A stretch of 7,308 bases of DNA, from NCBI GenBank assembly GCA_964563595.1, contig CAZLWR010000035.1, positions 1 through 7,308 on the forward strand, read 5' to 3'. The stretch comes from CALMFT01 sp964563595. Lineage in GTDB: Bacteria > Patescibacteriota > Gracilibacteria > Absconditabacterales > Absconditicoccaceae. Below are positions 1-6,506 of this stretch, one piece after another (position 1 is the first letter of the stretch; every line of letters begins with the position of its first letter). The notes under the pieces are model-generated. The model searched no databases. It was not told where the DNA came from and worked only from the letters and a program-made list of their open reading frames with translations. The position numbers and the translations under genes were made by a program.

Positions 1-3000
1 TTTGAGATTAGATATCGTAGCTATGAAGGCTTGTCGCGCAAGTTCCATCTGGGTCGAGATACCCAGGAGGTTTGCAAAATGTGTCAAATTTCTAGTAAAG
101 GAAAATTAGAGAAAAAACTCACTGATACAGATCCCAATGAGCTCAAGGAACTGACCTTGGAGACTTATTCAGATTATAAAATATCTTTTATTGCAAAGGA
201 ATGAGCGAAAGCGTTGTGAAATTTTCCCCTGGCTGAGTATATGGATAGAGTTGAATATGAGCTGAAGGTGATCAAAGAAATGGGATTCAATTCTTATTTG
301 CTGGTAGTTGCTGATTTTATCAACTGGTCCAGGTCTCATCAAATACCTGTAGGGCCCGGAAGATGATCAGCAGCGGGATCTCTTGTTGCCTGGGTAATTG
401 GTATTACTGATGTGGATCCACTGCCTTTTGGGCTACTATTTGAAAGATTTCTCAATCCTGCAAGAGTATCAATGCCCGATATTGATACGGATTTTGATGA
501 TGAGCAGAGAGAAAAAGTATTTGAATATGTTAGAAATCATTATGGCCATGATCGTGTGGCAAAAATCGGTACCTTTATGAATATGTCCGCAAAGGCAGCC
601 TTCAAGGATGTAGCTAGGGTGATGGGTCTCCCTTTTGATGTATCCAATAGGATTTCTTCTTATTTTACTATCTTAAATGATGATAGAACAGTTAATTTTA
701 AAAGATGCTGGGAGGAGATTGAAGAGCTGAAATCCATGCTCGATTCTGATGAAAGACTTCAAGAAATAGTCAACATTACCGATGATCTGATAGGAACCTA
801 TCGTCAGACCGGTGTGCATGCATGCGGGGTAATTATTGGTCCGGATGATTTGACAAATTATTTGCCTCAGCAACTTGCTCCGAATACGATTTATTCCCCA
901 GATGAATGGAATATTACCCAATATGATTATAATGCAGCTAAAATAGAAGATACCATAGGAGTTATTAAAATGGACTTTTTGGGTCTTTCCAATCTGAGCA
1001 TCATTAAGAATACTATCAAAATCATTGCGAAGAGGTATGAGGCCGCAGATAAACCTCTGCCAGCTCTTTTCCAAGCCTATTTAGAAACAAGTACGTTTGA
1101 GCCGCCGATTGACGATATCCATGTCTATGAAACTATTTTCCAAAAAGGTAATACCAGTGGTATTTTCCAATTTGAGTCGGAAGGTATGAGAAGATTTTTG
1201 ATATTACTTAAACCCGATAGACTTGATGATGTGGTTTCTATGAGTGCCTTATACCGTCCGGGTCCTATAGAATTTATACCTTCTTTTATACATCGTAAAC
1301 AAGGAGAAGAGTCTATAGATTATATGTATCCTGAATTGTTTCAGCTTATTAGGCAATTGTATGGTGAGGAAGTAGCTTTGGAAGAAAAACAAAAACTTGA
1401 AGATGATCTCAAACCTATATTGGAAAATACCTATGGAGTTGCAGTATTTCAAGAGCAGCTTATGTTTATGTCTCAAAACGTTGCGTGATTTAGCTTTGCA
1501 GAGGCCGATAACCTGAGAAGATGAATTGGTAAGAAAATCGTAGAATTGGTCAAAAAAATGAAGATTGAGTTTGTGGAAAAAGCGGGGATCAATAGAAATT
1601 ATAAACCGGAAACGGCAAATTGGGTATTTGAGAAGATGATCGAACCGGCAGCATTGTACTCATTCAATAAATCTCATTCTGTTGCTTATTCTTTGGTTGC
1701 GTTCCAAACAGCTTACCTGAAGACGTATTACCCGATTGAATTTCATGCAGCTTTGTTGCGTGCAAACGAGACCAATACTGAGGAACTTAGTAAATTTATC
1801 AATGAGATCAAATTCCAAGGCTTATCAATCTTGTGACCAGATATTAATATATCTTATAACCATGTTGCAGCAATTGATAATAGTGTCAGGTTATGATTTC
1901 TTTGTATTAAAGGAGTAGGAAGCGAAGTGGGCGAGACTATTCAAAGAGAAAGACAAGCCAATGGAAATTATGCCGATCTAGCCGATTTCTTGACTAGGTG
2001 TCAAAATGTAATCAATAGAAAATCTTTGGAATGACTAACAAAATCCTGAGCTCTTGATGCATTTGCTGATCGTGGTGCTTTGTTGGAGAACATGGATTAT
2101 CTGCTCGAACGGGCGAAAGCTAGTAATCAAATTGCGGATGGGGGATTGTTTGGTGGAGGTTTTGGCAAAAAGACACTCGATCTGCATGTGAAGCGTCCCT
2201 TGAGCAAAATGCAAACCCTGAAGTTGGAGCATGAAGTATTCAAGACTTTCATTTCCTTTCATCCTTTGGATGGCCTCTATCCCTGGGTAAAATCGAGATG
2301 ATATAATATGATTTCTCAGTTTAAGAATTGGAACTACGAAAAAGAGCAAAGAGATTTTGGTGCTTTTACTATTGTGGGATTGGTTACCAAGATTACGAGA
2401 GCAAAGAAAAAAGGATTCTTTATTAAAATAGAGGATTTCTCTGATGCCATAGAGTTTTTCGTAAAAGAGCCTCTGGATATAGAGGATTTTGATTTATTAA
2501 TAATAAGCTGATATAGAGGTAAAGGTTCTCCTAGATGGAAAAAGCTTATCAAAGCTGATTTGGACAGATTGATTCAAGTCGCTTCGAGTGGCTGAAAATA
2601 TGATCCTCAAGAAACGGTTTTTGAAGTAAAAAAAAGAAGATTGGGTATTACGAGTGTAGGTATTGATAATGGTAAAGTAAAAAGTGAAAGTAGAGATAGT
2701 GAAGGGGCCGATCTATGATTAGAAGTTTTGGATACTAGTGCACTGGATACAACCCAATTGGATAACCAATTATTGGATGCTATAGGAGAGAAACAACATA
2801 CTGATGAAGTCAACCAAGATAGCGATATCGAATGATTGGATGAAGAATGAGTTGAAGATGACCTCGGTGTAGTGCTACAGGAGCCTATTGATAGTGCTTT
2901 AGAACAGATTCTTCCGGATAAAGTATCCGACTCAAATAATAATGACTCGCCAAACAAGCTTTCTTACAACCTTGAAGATTCGTCAGAATACCAACATAAC

Positions 3001-3210
3001 GATCAAAATGGTCAAAAACAAAGTACCCTTATCCATGAAAATATACCAGTAAGTAAATCATTGCCGTTACCTCATGATATTCAGACTATCAAGAAATTGC
3101 AAATGATAATCAAATCTTATCCAGGTAATATCGTCTTACATTTGGGTAGTATGAAAGTAAGAGTTAGCGAGTCGGGAGAAAAACAAATTACTGAGCTTTT
3201 GCTGAGCTAG
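1..3210 (+). CDS. dnaE: DNA polymerase III alpha subunit DnaE, 5'-truncated by window edge, UGA=Gly
   Basis: This is the catalytic subunit of the replicative DNA polymerase. Frame 1 stays open from base 1 to TAG at 3208-3210 (1069 residues) if its 15 TGA codons are read as Gly. They lie at 202, 217, 364, 1486, 1522, 1834, 1894, 2032, 2047, 2299, 2509, 2593, 2716, 2833 and 2848. Catalytic aspartates are visible as PDIDTDF (D160, D162) and IKMDFLGL (D325), matching E. coli D401, D403 and D555. Other family blocks are GPGRGSAAGSLVAW (118-131), TGVHACGVIIGP, ALYRPGP, the finger motif DNLRRGIGKK and FNKSHSVAYSLV (555 on). A tandem HhH region follows (about 629-700), then an OB fold (about 787-855), an acidic low-complexity linker (about 900-1020) and a small C-terminal domain (1027-1068). 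About 240 residues, most of the PHP domain, lie upstream of the window. Trp is encoded by TGG. The identification is very secure. Confidence 0.97.
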
Positions 3211-3270
3211 TATGGATGCATTTCTCTGCTCTTATCGATTATTATTGTAAAATTGCCAATTAGTTAGCCA

Positions 3271-3300
3271 CTTTTGTGCCCCATGGCATTTGTACAAAAG
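3271..3300 (+). repeat. Inverted repeat, 7-bp outer stem
   Basis: CTTTTGT (3271-3277) pairs perfectly with ACAAAAG (3294-3300). A small inner GCC-CCAT-GGC hairpin (3278-3287) sits inside. No T run follows on either side, so a classical terminator is unlikely. A role in the csp leader is possible but inferred. Confidence 0.45.
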
Positions 3301-3301
3301 T

Positions 3302-3313
3302 CAATTGCAATTG
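3302..3313. repeat. 12-base perfect palindrome CAATTGCAATTG
   Basis: The 12 bases equal their own reverse complement. The inner TGCAATT (3306-3312) is also complementary to AATTGCA at 3353-3359, on the far side of the next hairpin. An mRNA containing both could therefore switch between two pairings. Alternatively it is a binding site for a dimeric regulator. The sequence is seen directly; the function is inferred. Confidence 0.4.
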
Positions 3314-3323
3314 CTCAAAATAA

Positions 3324-3356
3324 AATTATATTTGGATCAAATATCTAAATATAATT
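3324..3356 (+). repeat. Long hairpin upstream of csp (14-bp stem, 5-nt loop)
   Basis: Bases 3324-3337 pair with 3343-3356 through 14 consecutive pairs, one of them a G-U wobble, around the loop CAAAT. The stem is mostly A-U, so it would melt over a modest temperature range. No U tract follows, which argues against an intrinsic terminator. Its position about 95 bases before a cold-shock gene suggests a temperature-sensitive leader element if the transcript begins upstream. That function is inferred. Confidence 0.55.
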
Positions 3357-3414
3357 GCATACCAATAATTAATCAAAGCTTCCCAGCGTTTGTTTGCATT
3401 AGTTGTATTATAGT

Positions 3415-3443
3415 TTAAGATATTTCTATTTAATAATTACAAT
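3415..3443 (+). promoter_or_regulatory. Candidate sigma-70-like promoter for csp
   Basis: TTAAGA (3415-3420) and TACAAT (3438-3443) are separated by 17 bases, and the ATG lies eight bases after the -10 box. Transcription from here would start at or next to the ATG, giving a nearly leaderless mRNA. A weaker alternative is TTGTAT (3404-3409) with TATTTA (3427-3432), also 17 bases apart. In AT-rich DNA such matches arise by chance. Confidence 0.3.
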
Positions 3444-3451
3444 TCTTATAA

Positions 3452-3658
3452 ATGAACACGAACAATGGTACAGTTAAATTTTTTAATGTAACTAAGGGCT
3501 TTGGTTTTATTGTAGACAACAATTCTCAAGAAGAATTTTTTGTTCACATTTCTGAATGTGCACCTGGCTACACTCCTAATGATGGTGATGTAGTTGGATT
3601 CAACGTAGGTCAAGGTAAAAAAGGAACTATGGCTACGCACGTACAAAGAGCAGACTAA
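3452..3658 (+). CDS. Cold-shock domain protein (CspA family)
   Basis: This 68-residue protein is essentially a single cold-shock domain, the usual size of CspA-like single-strand nucleic-acid chaperones in the cytoplasm. It shows GTVKFFN-x-x-KGFGFI with the RNP1 motif KGFGFI, an RNP2-like FFVHIS, and the closing pattern GDVVGFNVGQGKKGTMATHV. The Trp usual in VKWFN is Phe here. The start was chosen because the domain begins five residues later. No Shine-Dalgarno is visible in the AT-rich upstream bases. The gene contains no TGA: all nine glycines use GGN, unlike the neighbouring genes. It ends in TAA and has its own terminator, so it is probably monocistronic. The CSD identity is certain; which csp paralogue it is cannot be decided. 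Confidence 0.96.
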   Translation: MNTNNGTVKFFNVTKGFGFIVDNNSQEEFFVHISECAPGYTPNDGDVVGFNVGQGKKGTMATHVQRAD

Positions 3659-3677
3659 TTATCGTATGTTAATTATT

Positions 3678-3712
3678 AAACTCATTATCTCCTTGTGAGT
3701 GATGAGTTTTTT
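3678..3712 (+). terminator. Intrinsic terminator of csp
   Basis: AAACTCAT (3678-3685) pairs perfectly with ATGAGTTT (3702-3709), and the stem can be extended inward by wobble pairs. It runs into TTTTTT at 3707-3712, 20 bases after the csp stop. This is a classical Rho-independent layout on the plus strand. On the minus strand the stem is not followed by T's, so it does not serve the opposing sigma gene. Confidence 0.8.
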
Positions 3713-3717
3713 GCTAC

Positions 3718-3749
3718 AAAAAAAGATAATCATCTCTGAAAATCTGATT
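3718..3749 (-). terminator. Weak candidate terminator of the sigma gene
   Basis: Read on the minus strand just after the sigma stop codon, AATCA and TGATT (3745-3749 and 3728-3732) can form a 5-bp stem. A run of seven T's (3724-3718) follows a few bases later. The stem is short and its loop is large, so this is only a possible terminator. Confidence 0.3.
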
Positions 3750-3770
3750 GCTCATTCTGACTGAGGCACA

Positions 3771-4352
3771 TTATTCTTGTAACAAATCTCTGAGTTTACT
3801 GAGGCCTCTGGAGAGCCTTTGTCTTACGTTGTCTTCGGAGATATCAAATGTTCTAGCTATATCTTCATTATCATATCATTCTATGTACTTAAGAAAAAGC
3901 ACCTCTTTGTATTTTGCATCGAGTGACCCAAGTGCTTTAACAATTTGTTCTGATTGAAACTGGATATGAAATAGTTCGGCAATATCAGTAGGATCGGCGA
4001 GATTATCTTCGAATCTGAGTGTATCGTCGTCTGCTCAAGCATAGTCTAGTTCGCTAAATGCTATCTCTTTGGTTTTCTTGAAATAATCTTTGGTCGTATT
4101 TCTTAAAATAGTTCGTAAGTAGGAGGTGACGTTGTGATGCGTTTTGAGATTCTCTATGCTATTTCGTATTTTCAAAAAAGTGTCCGATAAGATGTCTTGT
4201 ATAGTCGCCTCATCAATTTGGTAATAGGATTTGAGAAAACGGTAAAAGCTGTCTACTGTATGTTCGTAGAGTTTTTGGAAAGCTGTTTCATCTCTTTTGA
4301 TAAGCGACTGTAAAAACTGCTCGCTATAAAAACTTTCATGATGTACTCACAT
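3771..4352 (-). CDS. ECF-type RNA polymerase sigma factor (sigma-70 regions 2 and 4)
   Basis: With TGA as Gly (residues 2, 106 and 159) this is a 193-residue protein, the normal size for an extracytoplasmic-function sigma factor. Region 2 spans about 17-93: DETAFQKLYEHTVDSFYRFL, then DILSDTFLKIRNSIENL for core binding, then SYLRTILRNTTKDYFKK for -10 recognition. A linker (94-134) leads to region 4 (about 135-190), whose helix-turn-helix reads YDNEDIARTFDISEDNVRQRLSRGLSKL. Region 1 and region 3 are absent. The start ATG at 4352-4350 places region 2 at the usual distance, and no Shine-Dalgarno is present. It lies 76 bases downstream of the radical SAM gene on the same strand, so it may be co-transcribed or have its own promoter. 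No anti-sigma gene is visible in the window. The family is secure; the regulon is unknown. Confidence 0.94.
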
Positions 4353-4358
4353 GGATAT

Positions 4359-4386
4359 GCTATAGCAATTTGTAATAAAGATGCAA
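4359..4386 (-). promoter_or_regulatory. Candidate promoter of the sigma gene
   Basis: On the minus strand TTGCAT (4386-4381) is followed after 16 bases by TATAGC (4364-4359), and six bases later by the ATG. If active it would give a leaderless sigma mRNA independent of the radical SAM gene. The box matches are only moderate. Confidence 0.33.
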
Positions 4387-4398
4387 GAGAAACCTACG

Positions 4399-4435
4399 TA
4401 CCTAGACTTAAGGTAGAGGTATCATATCCTAGGTA
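4399..4435. repeat. 7-bp inverted repeat in the radSAM-sigma spacer
   Basis: TACCTAG (4399-4405) and CTAGGTA (4429-4435) are perfect reverse complements separated by 23 bases. On the minus strand the first arm overlaps the radical SAM stop codon. No T run follows. It could be an RNA-processing or attenuation element between the two genes, or a protein-binding site. Function is unknown. Confidence 0.35.
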
Positions 4436-5286
4436 AGTCGCCCTAGATCTCTATCTAATGGGTCTCCATAGACAATAATATCATAACCTTGTTTTTTTCG
4501 TAATGCTTCCAATTCTTGTATAGTTTCTTGATTTACTCCAGTGAAATTGGTGCTGTTATTTTTGAATCGATACAGTCTGATAGCAAAAAGGTTAGGATCT
4601 AATAAATAATTGGGGAAAACCAAGGCCCCTTCGTAAACGGTAAAGGTGAGCGATACTTTCCTTCAGGTTTTGCATACGTATTCCGAGGCGTATTCTTTTA
4701 TTTCAGCGTAGTCCATGAGTCCTCCCGTTCTGGTGAGTTGCTTGCGAATACTCTGATCAGTAGATATTCAAGAGACCTGGAAGCAGATTCTGTGTTCTGG
4801 GGCATGATAACTTCAGGTAAAGTCTAGAAGTTGTTTGACACAGGCTCTGGTTCTTGCGGTAGCAGGCATAACTGAGGAAATCTTAATATGTCCTTGATAC
4901 TGATCTGCAAGTCATGTTAAAATCTCTTGGCAGTACGGATTTGATAAAAGTTCTCCTCATTTTACAAATGAAAACTTAGGGATTCATTGAGTAATAATAG
5001 TTGGATAATCTTGTGCTATTGTCTTGATAAGTTCAATTTGATAGTGTAGCTCTTGAGGAGTCATATGAGCTTCGAGCCTTGGCACAGAACAAAAGCTGCA
5101 TCCTACATTACAACCATGTTGTGCTGGCAATCCGAAGATTGGTCAGGATCTATCTTGTTGTGGGAATATACTGCAAAGGGCAGTTGCGGTATTGTTGGCA
5201 TACTGCAAGGTCAATGCCAGATAGTGTTCTCCTGTATTGGTAATCGGTCATGATTGTATTTTGGTGACAGTCGGATTCATTGACAT
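4429..5286 (-). CDS. RlmN/Cfr-like radical SAM protein lacking the methyl-transfer cysteines
   Basis: This 285-residue protein is read with eight TGA codons as Gly. C59-x3-C63-x2-C66 in HGCNVGCSFC is the radical SAM 4Fe-4S motif. The order of later blocks follows RlmN/Cfr: KGGELL (109-114, like GMGEPLL), KISSVMPATA (like RVTLSTSGVVPA), CFQVSGISTDQSIRKQLTR (like SLHAPNDEIRDEIVP), and a C-terminal GDPLDRDLGRLT (274-285). That last segment aligns gap-free with E. coli RlmN GDDIDAACGQL. RlmN transfers methyl through C355 and needs C118. Here the matching residues are Leu281 and Gly52. The protein is about 100 residues shorter than RlmN and lacks its N-terminal domain. ATG 5286 is the first start after an in-frame TAA (5328-5326); a second ATG lies two codons on. 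Radical SAM identity is secure; the substrate is unknown and rRNA methylation should not be assumed. Confidence 0.9.
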
Positions 5287-5306
5287 GAGATTGATAAATA
5301 AAGACG

Positions 5307-5335
5307 AATAAAAACTCCTGGTGATTTACCAAGAG
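5307..5335 (-). terminator. Terminator-like hairpin in the radSAM leader (possible attenuator)
   Basis: On the minus strand CUCUUGGU (5335-5328) pairs with ACCAGGAG (5322-5315) through eight pairs, including one U-G wobble, around the loop AAAUC. UUUUUAUU follows directly. The same positions on the plus strand give an A-C mismatch and no U tract, so the element is oriented toward the radical SAM gene. It ends about 20 bases before that ATG, and no minus-strand gene lies upstream within the window to be terminated. It may attenuate the radical SAM gene, or block read-through if the gene starts from a promoter right at its ATG. Confidence 0.5.
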
Positions 5336-5397
5336 CTGTTTGTGAATATATATTATTAAACTGCTACAAGAAAAATCACCTAGAATTGATGAGTCGC

Positions 5398-5427
5398 TTG
5401 TGGCACTTATGAGATATAATGTATAAT
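5398..5427 (+). promoter_or_regulatory. Candidate promoter of the 5' nuclease gene
   Basis: TTGTGG (5398-5403) is followed after 18 bases by a perfect TATAAT (5422-5427). A second perfect TATAAT lies seven bases earlier (5415-5420). Transcription would begin near 5434, leaving a leader of about 150 bases before the exonuclease ATG. Two consensus -10 boxes in tandem strengthen the call, although the -35 is weak. Confidence 0.5.
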
Positions 5428-5474
5428 AGTGTCATGTTATTTTATATAAAAAATAGATGTTTCAAATCAAGTAA

Positions 5475-5533
5475 CATTACAAACCGTAATGAGAGATCAT
5501 CAAGCGTTGATTTTGTACTAGACTAATCTAGTA
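5475..5533 (+). repeat. Three consecutive short hairpins upstream of the exonuclease gene
   Basis: CATTAC/GTAATG (5475-5480 with 5486-5491, 5-nt loop), ATCAA/TTGAT (5499-5503 with 5507-5511, 3-nt loop) and TACTAGA/TCTAGTA (5516-5522 with 5527-5533, 4-nt loop) follow one another. All would lie in the leader if transcription starts near 5434. No T run follows, so they are not terminators. Confidence 0.4.
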
Positions 5534-5586
5534 TGGAGCCTACTTACTCAATCTGATTATATTCTATTTGTCTTTTTCTTGTTTAT

Positions 5587-6492
5587 ATGAAAAAAATATA
5601 TGTCCTAGACGGTTCGGGATTTTTGTATAGAGCATGGCATGCGTTTCATATGATGCCGAATGCACAAGGAGATGACGTGAATATGGTGTACGGTTTTTTC
5701 AGAATGATTATTAAGTTACTTATGCAAAAACCAGATAATCTGATTATTGTATGGGATGCTCATGGTAAAACTATTAGACATGAACAGTATGAAGCTTATA
5801 AAGCAAATAGACCACCTATGCCAGATGGTTTTTGACAGCAAATTAGACAATGTAAAGAGCTGGCAACTAGATTGTGAATCATGACTTTGGAGCAGCTTGG
5901 TTACGAAGCAGACGATATTATTTATACCATTGCAAAATCTGAGGGATGTAATTTACATGAAAAAGGCGGAAACGATAAAATAATCGTATATACAGCCGAT
6001 AAAGATATAAAACAAATTTTGGAGTTTCCTTGTGTCACTATCCATGATCCCATGAAAGATGAGGAACGAACAAAGGAGAGATTTGTACGTGAGTTTGGAT
6101 TCCAGCCACCATATATGGTGGATTATCTTGCATTAATTGGTGATGCAAGTGATAACCTTCCTGGTGCCAGAGGTATTGGTCCCAAAGGTGCTTCTGAATT
6201 AGTAAAACAATTTGGTACGATTGAAAATATATATAATAATCTGAATGATATTAGTGAAAGGATCAGGGGATTACTTATTGAAAGTAAAGAAACGGTGTTG
6301 CGTACAAGGTGACTCATCGCATTGCTTGATGTGCCGGAATTGCAATGTGATGTGTGTATAGATTATAAACCCGATATACCTTTGTATAAAGAAATATTTA
6401 TACAGGAGCTTAATTTCAGAAGTTTTGAAAAATCACTAGACGAATTAAGAAAGGTTTCTTATTTTACTCCTCAGGGAGGATTGTTTGGTTAG
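5587..6492 (+). CDS. Stand-alone 5'-3' exonuclease (Pol I 5'-nuclease domain, FEN family)
   Basis: This 301-residue protein is read with TGA as Gly at 5833, 5875 and 6310 and stops at TAG 6490-6492. It removes RNA primers and 5' flaps and needs divalent metals. The metal-binding residues of the family are all present: D8 in VLDGSGFLYRA, D57 in VWDAHGKTIRHEQYEAYKANR, E107/D109/D110 in GYEADD, D138/D140 in TADKD, and D186/D189 in GDASDN. A helix-hairpin-helix follows, GARGIGPKGASELVKQFG (about 193-210). The length equals the isolated 5'-nuclease domain of Taq Pol I (about 290 residues). The protein ends where the domain ends, with no 3'-5' exonuclease or polymerase part. ATG 5587 fits the family start; an in-frame ATG at 5533 would add 18 hydrophobic residues if TGA 5554 is Gly, which is less likely. 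No Shine-Dalgarno is seen. Confidence 0.94.
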
Positions 6493-6506
6493 AGGTATTA
6501 AACATA

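Larger units (their letters stand above)
3211..3451. other. Non-coding gap between dnaE and csp, rich in inverted repeats
   Basis: No coding sequence is recognisable in these 241 AT-rich bases, also when TGA is read as Gly. They hold a hairpin at 3271-3300, a 12-base perfect palindrome at 3302-3313, a 14-bp hairpin at 3324-3356 and promoter-like boxes close to the csp start. None of the hairpins is followed by a T run, so no intrinsic terminator for dnaE is evident. The region could be an mRNA leader of the cold-shock gene or a spacer with structured DNA. Which applies depends on where transcription starts. Confidence 0.7.
5287..5586. other. Divergent intergenic region between radSAM and exonuclease genes
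   Basis: These 300 AT-rich bases separate two divergently transcribed genes. They hold a terminator-like hairpin facing the radical SAM gene (5307-5335), two TATAAT boxes facing the exonuclease gene (5415-5420 and 5422-5427), three small hairpins (5475-5533) and a possible 30-codon ORF (5434-5526). No tRNA or conserved protein is recognisable. Confidence 0.7.

Noticed and set aside
673..1476. Minus-strand ORFs at 673-1074 and 1249-1476
   Set aside because: They lie opposite conserved dnaE coding sequence and resemble no known family. They are shadow ORFs.
2035..2957. Minus-strand ORFs at 2035-2349, 2334-2552 and 2607-2957
   Set aside because: They are antisense to the dnaE C-terminal half with low-complexity translations. 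The plus-strand protein explains the region.
1..3210. dnaE as a pseudogene or a series of gene fragments
   Set aside because: All interruptions are TGA in one constant frame, with no frameshift and all polymerase motifs intact. Reading UGA as Gly restores the full protein.
3271..3356. Hairpins after dnaE as its intrinsic terminator
   Set aside because: Neither hairpin is followed by a T run on the plus strand.
3446..3646. Minus-strand ORF opposite the cold-shock gene
   Set aside because: The plus strand gives an unmistakable cold-shock domain; the antisense frame has no motif.
3748..3957. Plus-strand ORF at 3748-3957
   Set aside because: It is antisense to region 4 of the sigma factor, which is clearly conserved on the minus strand.
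5053..5332. ORFs at 5053-5253 (+) and 5150-5332 (-)
   Set aside because: Both overlap the N-terminal part of the radical SAM gene in other frames and lack family resemblance.
5533..5586. Upstream in-frame ATG extending the exonuclease by 18 residues
   Set aside because: It is open only through TGA 5554, and the added hydrophobic stretch is not typical of the family. MKKIYVLDG is the normal start. It remains possible but not preferred.
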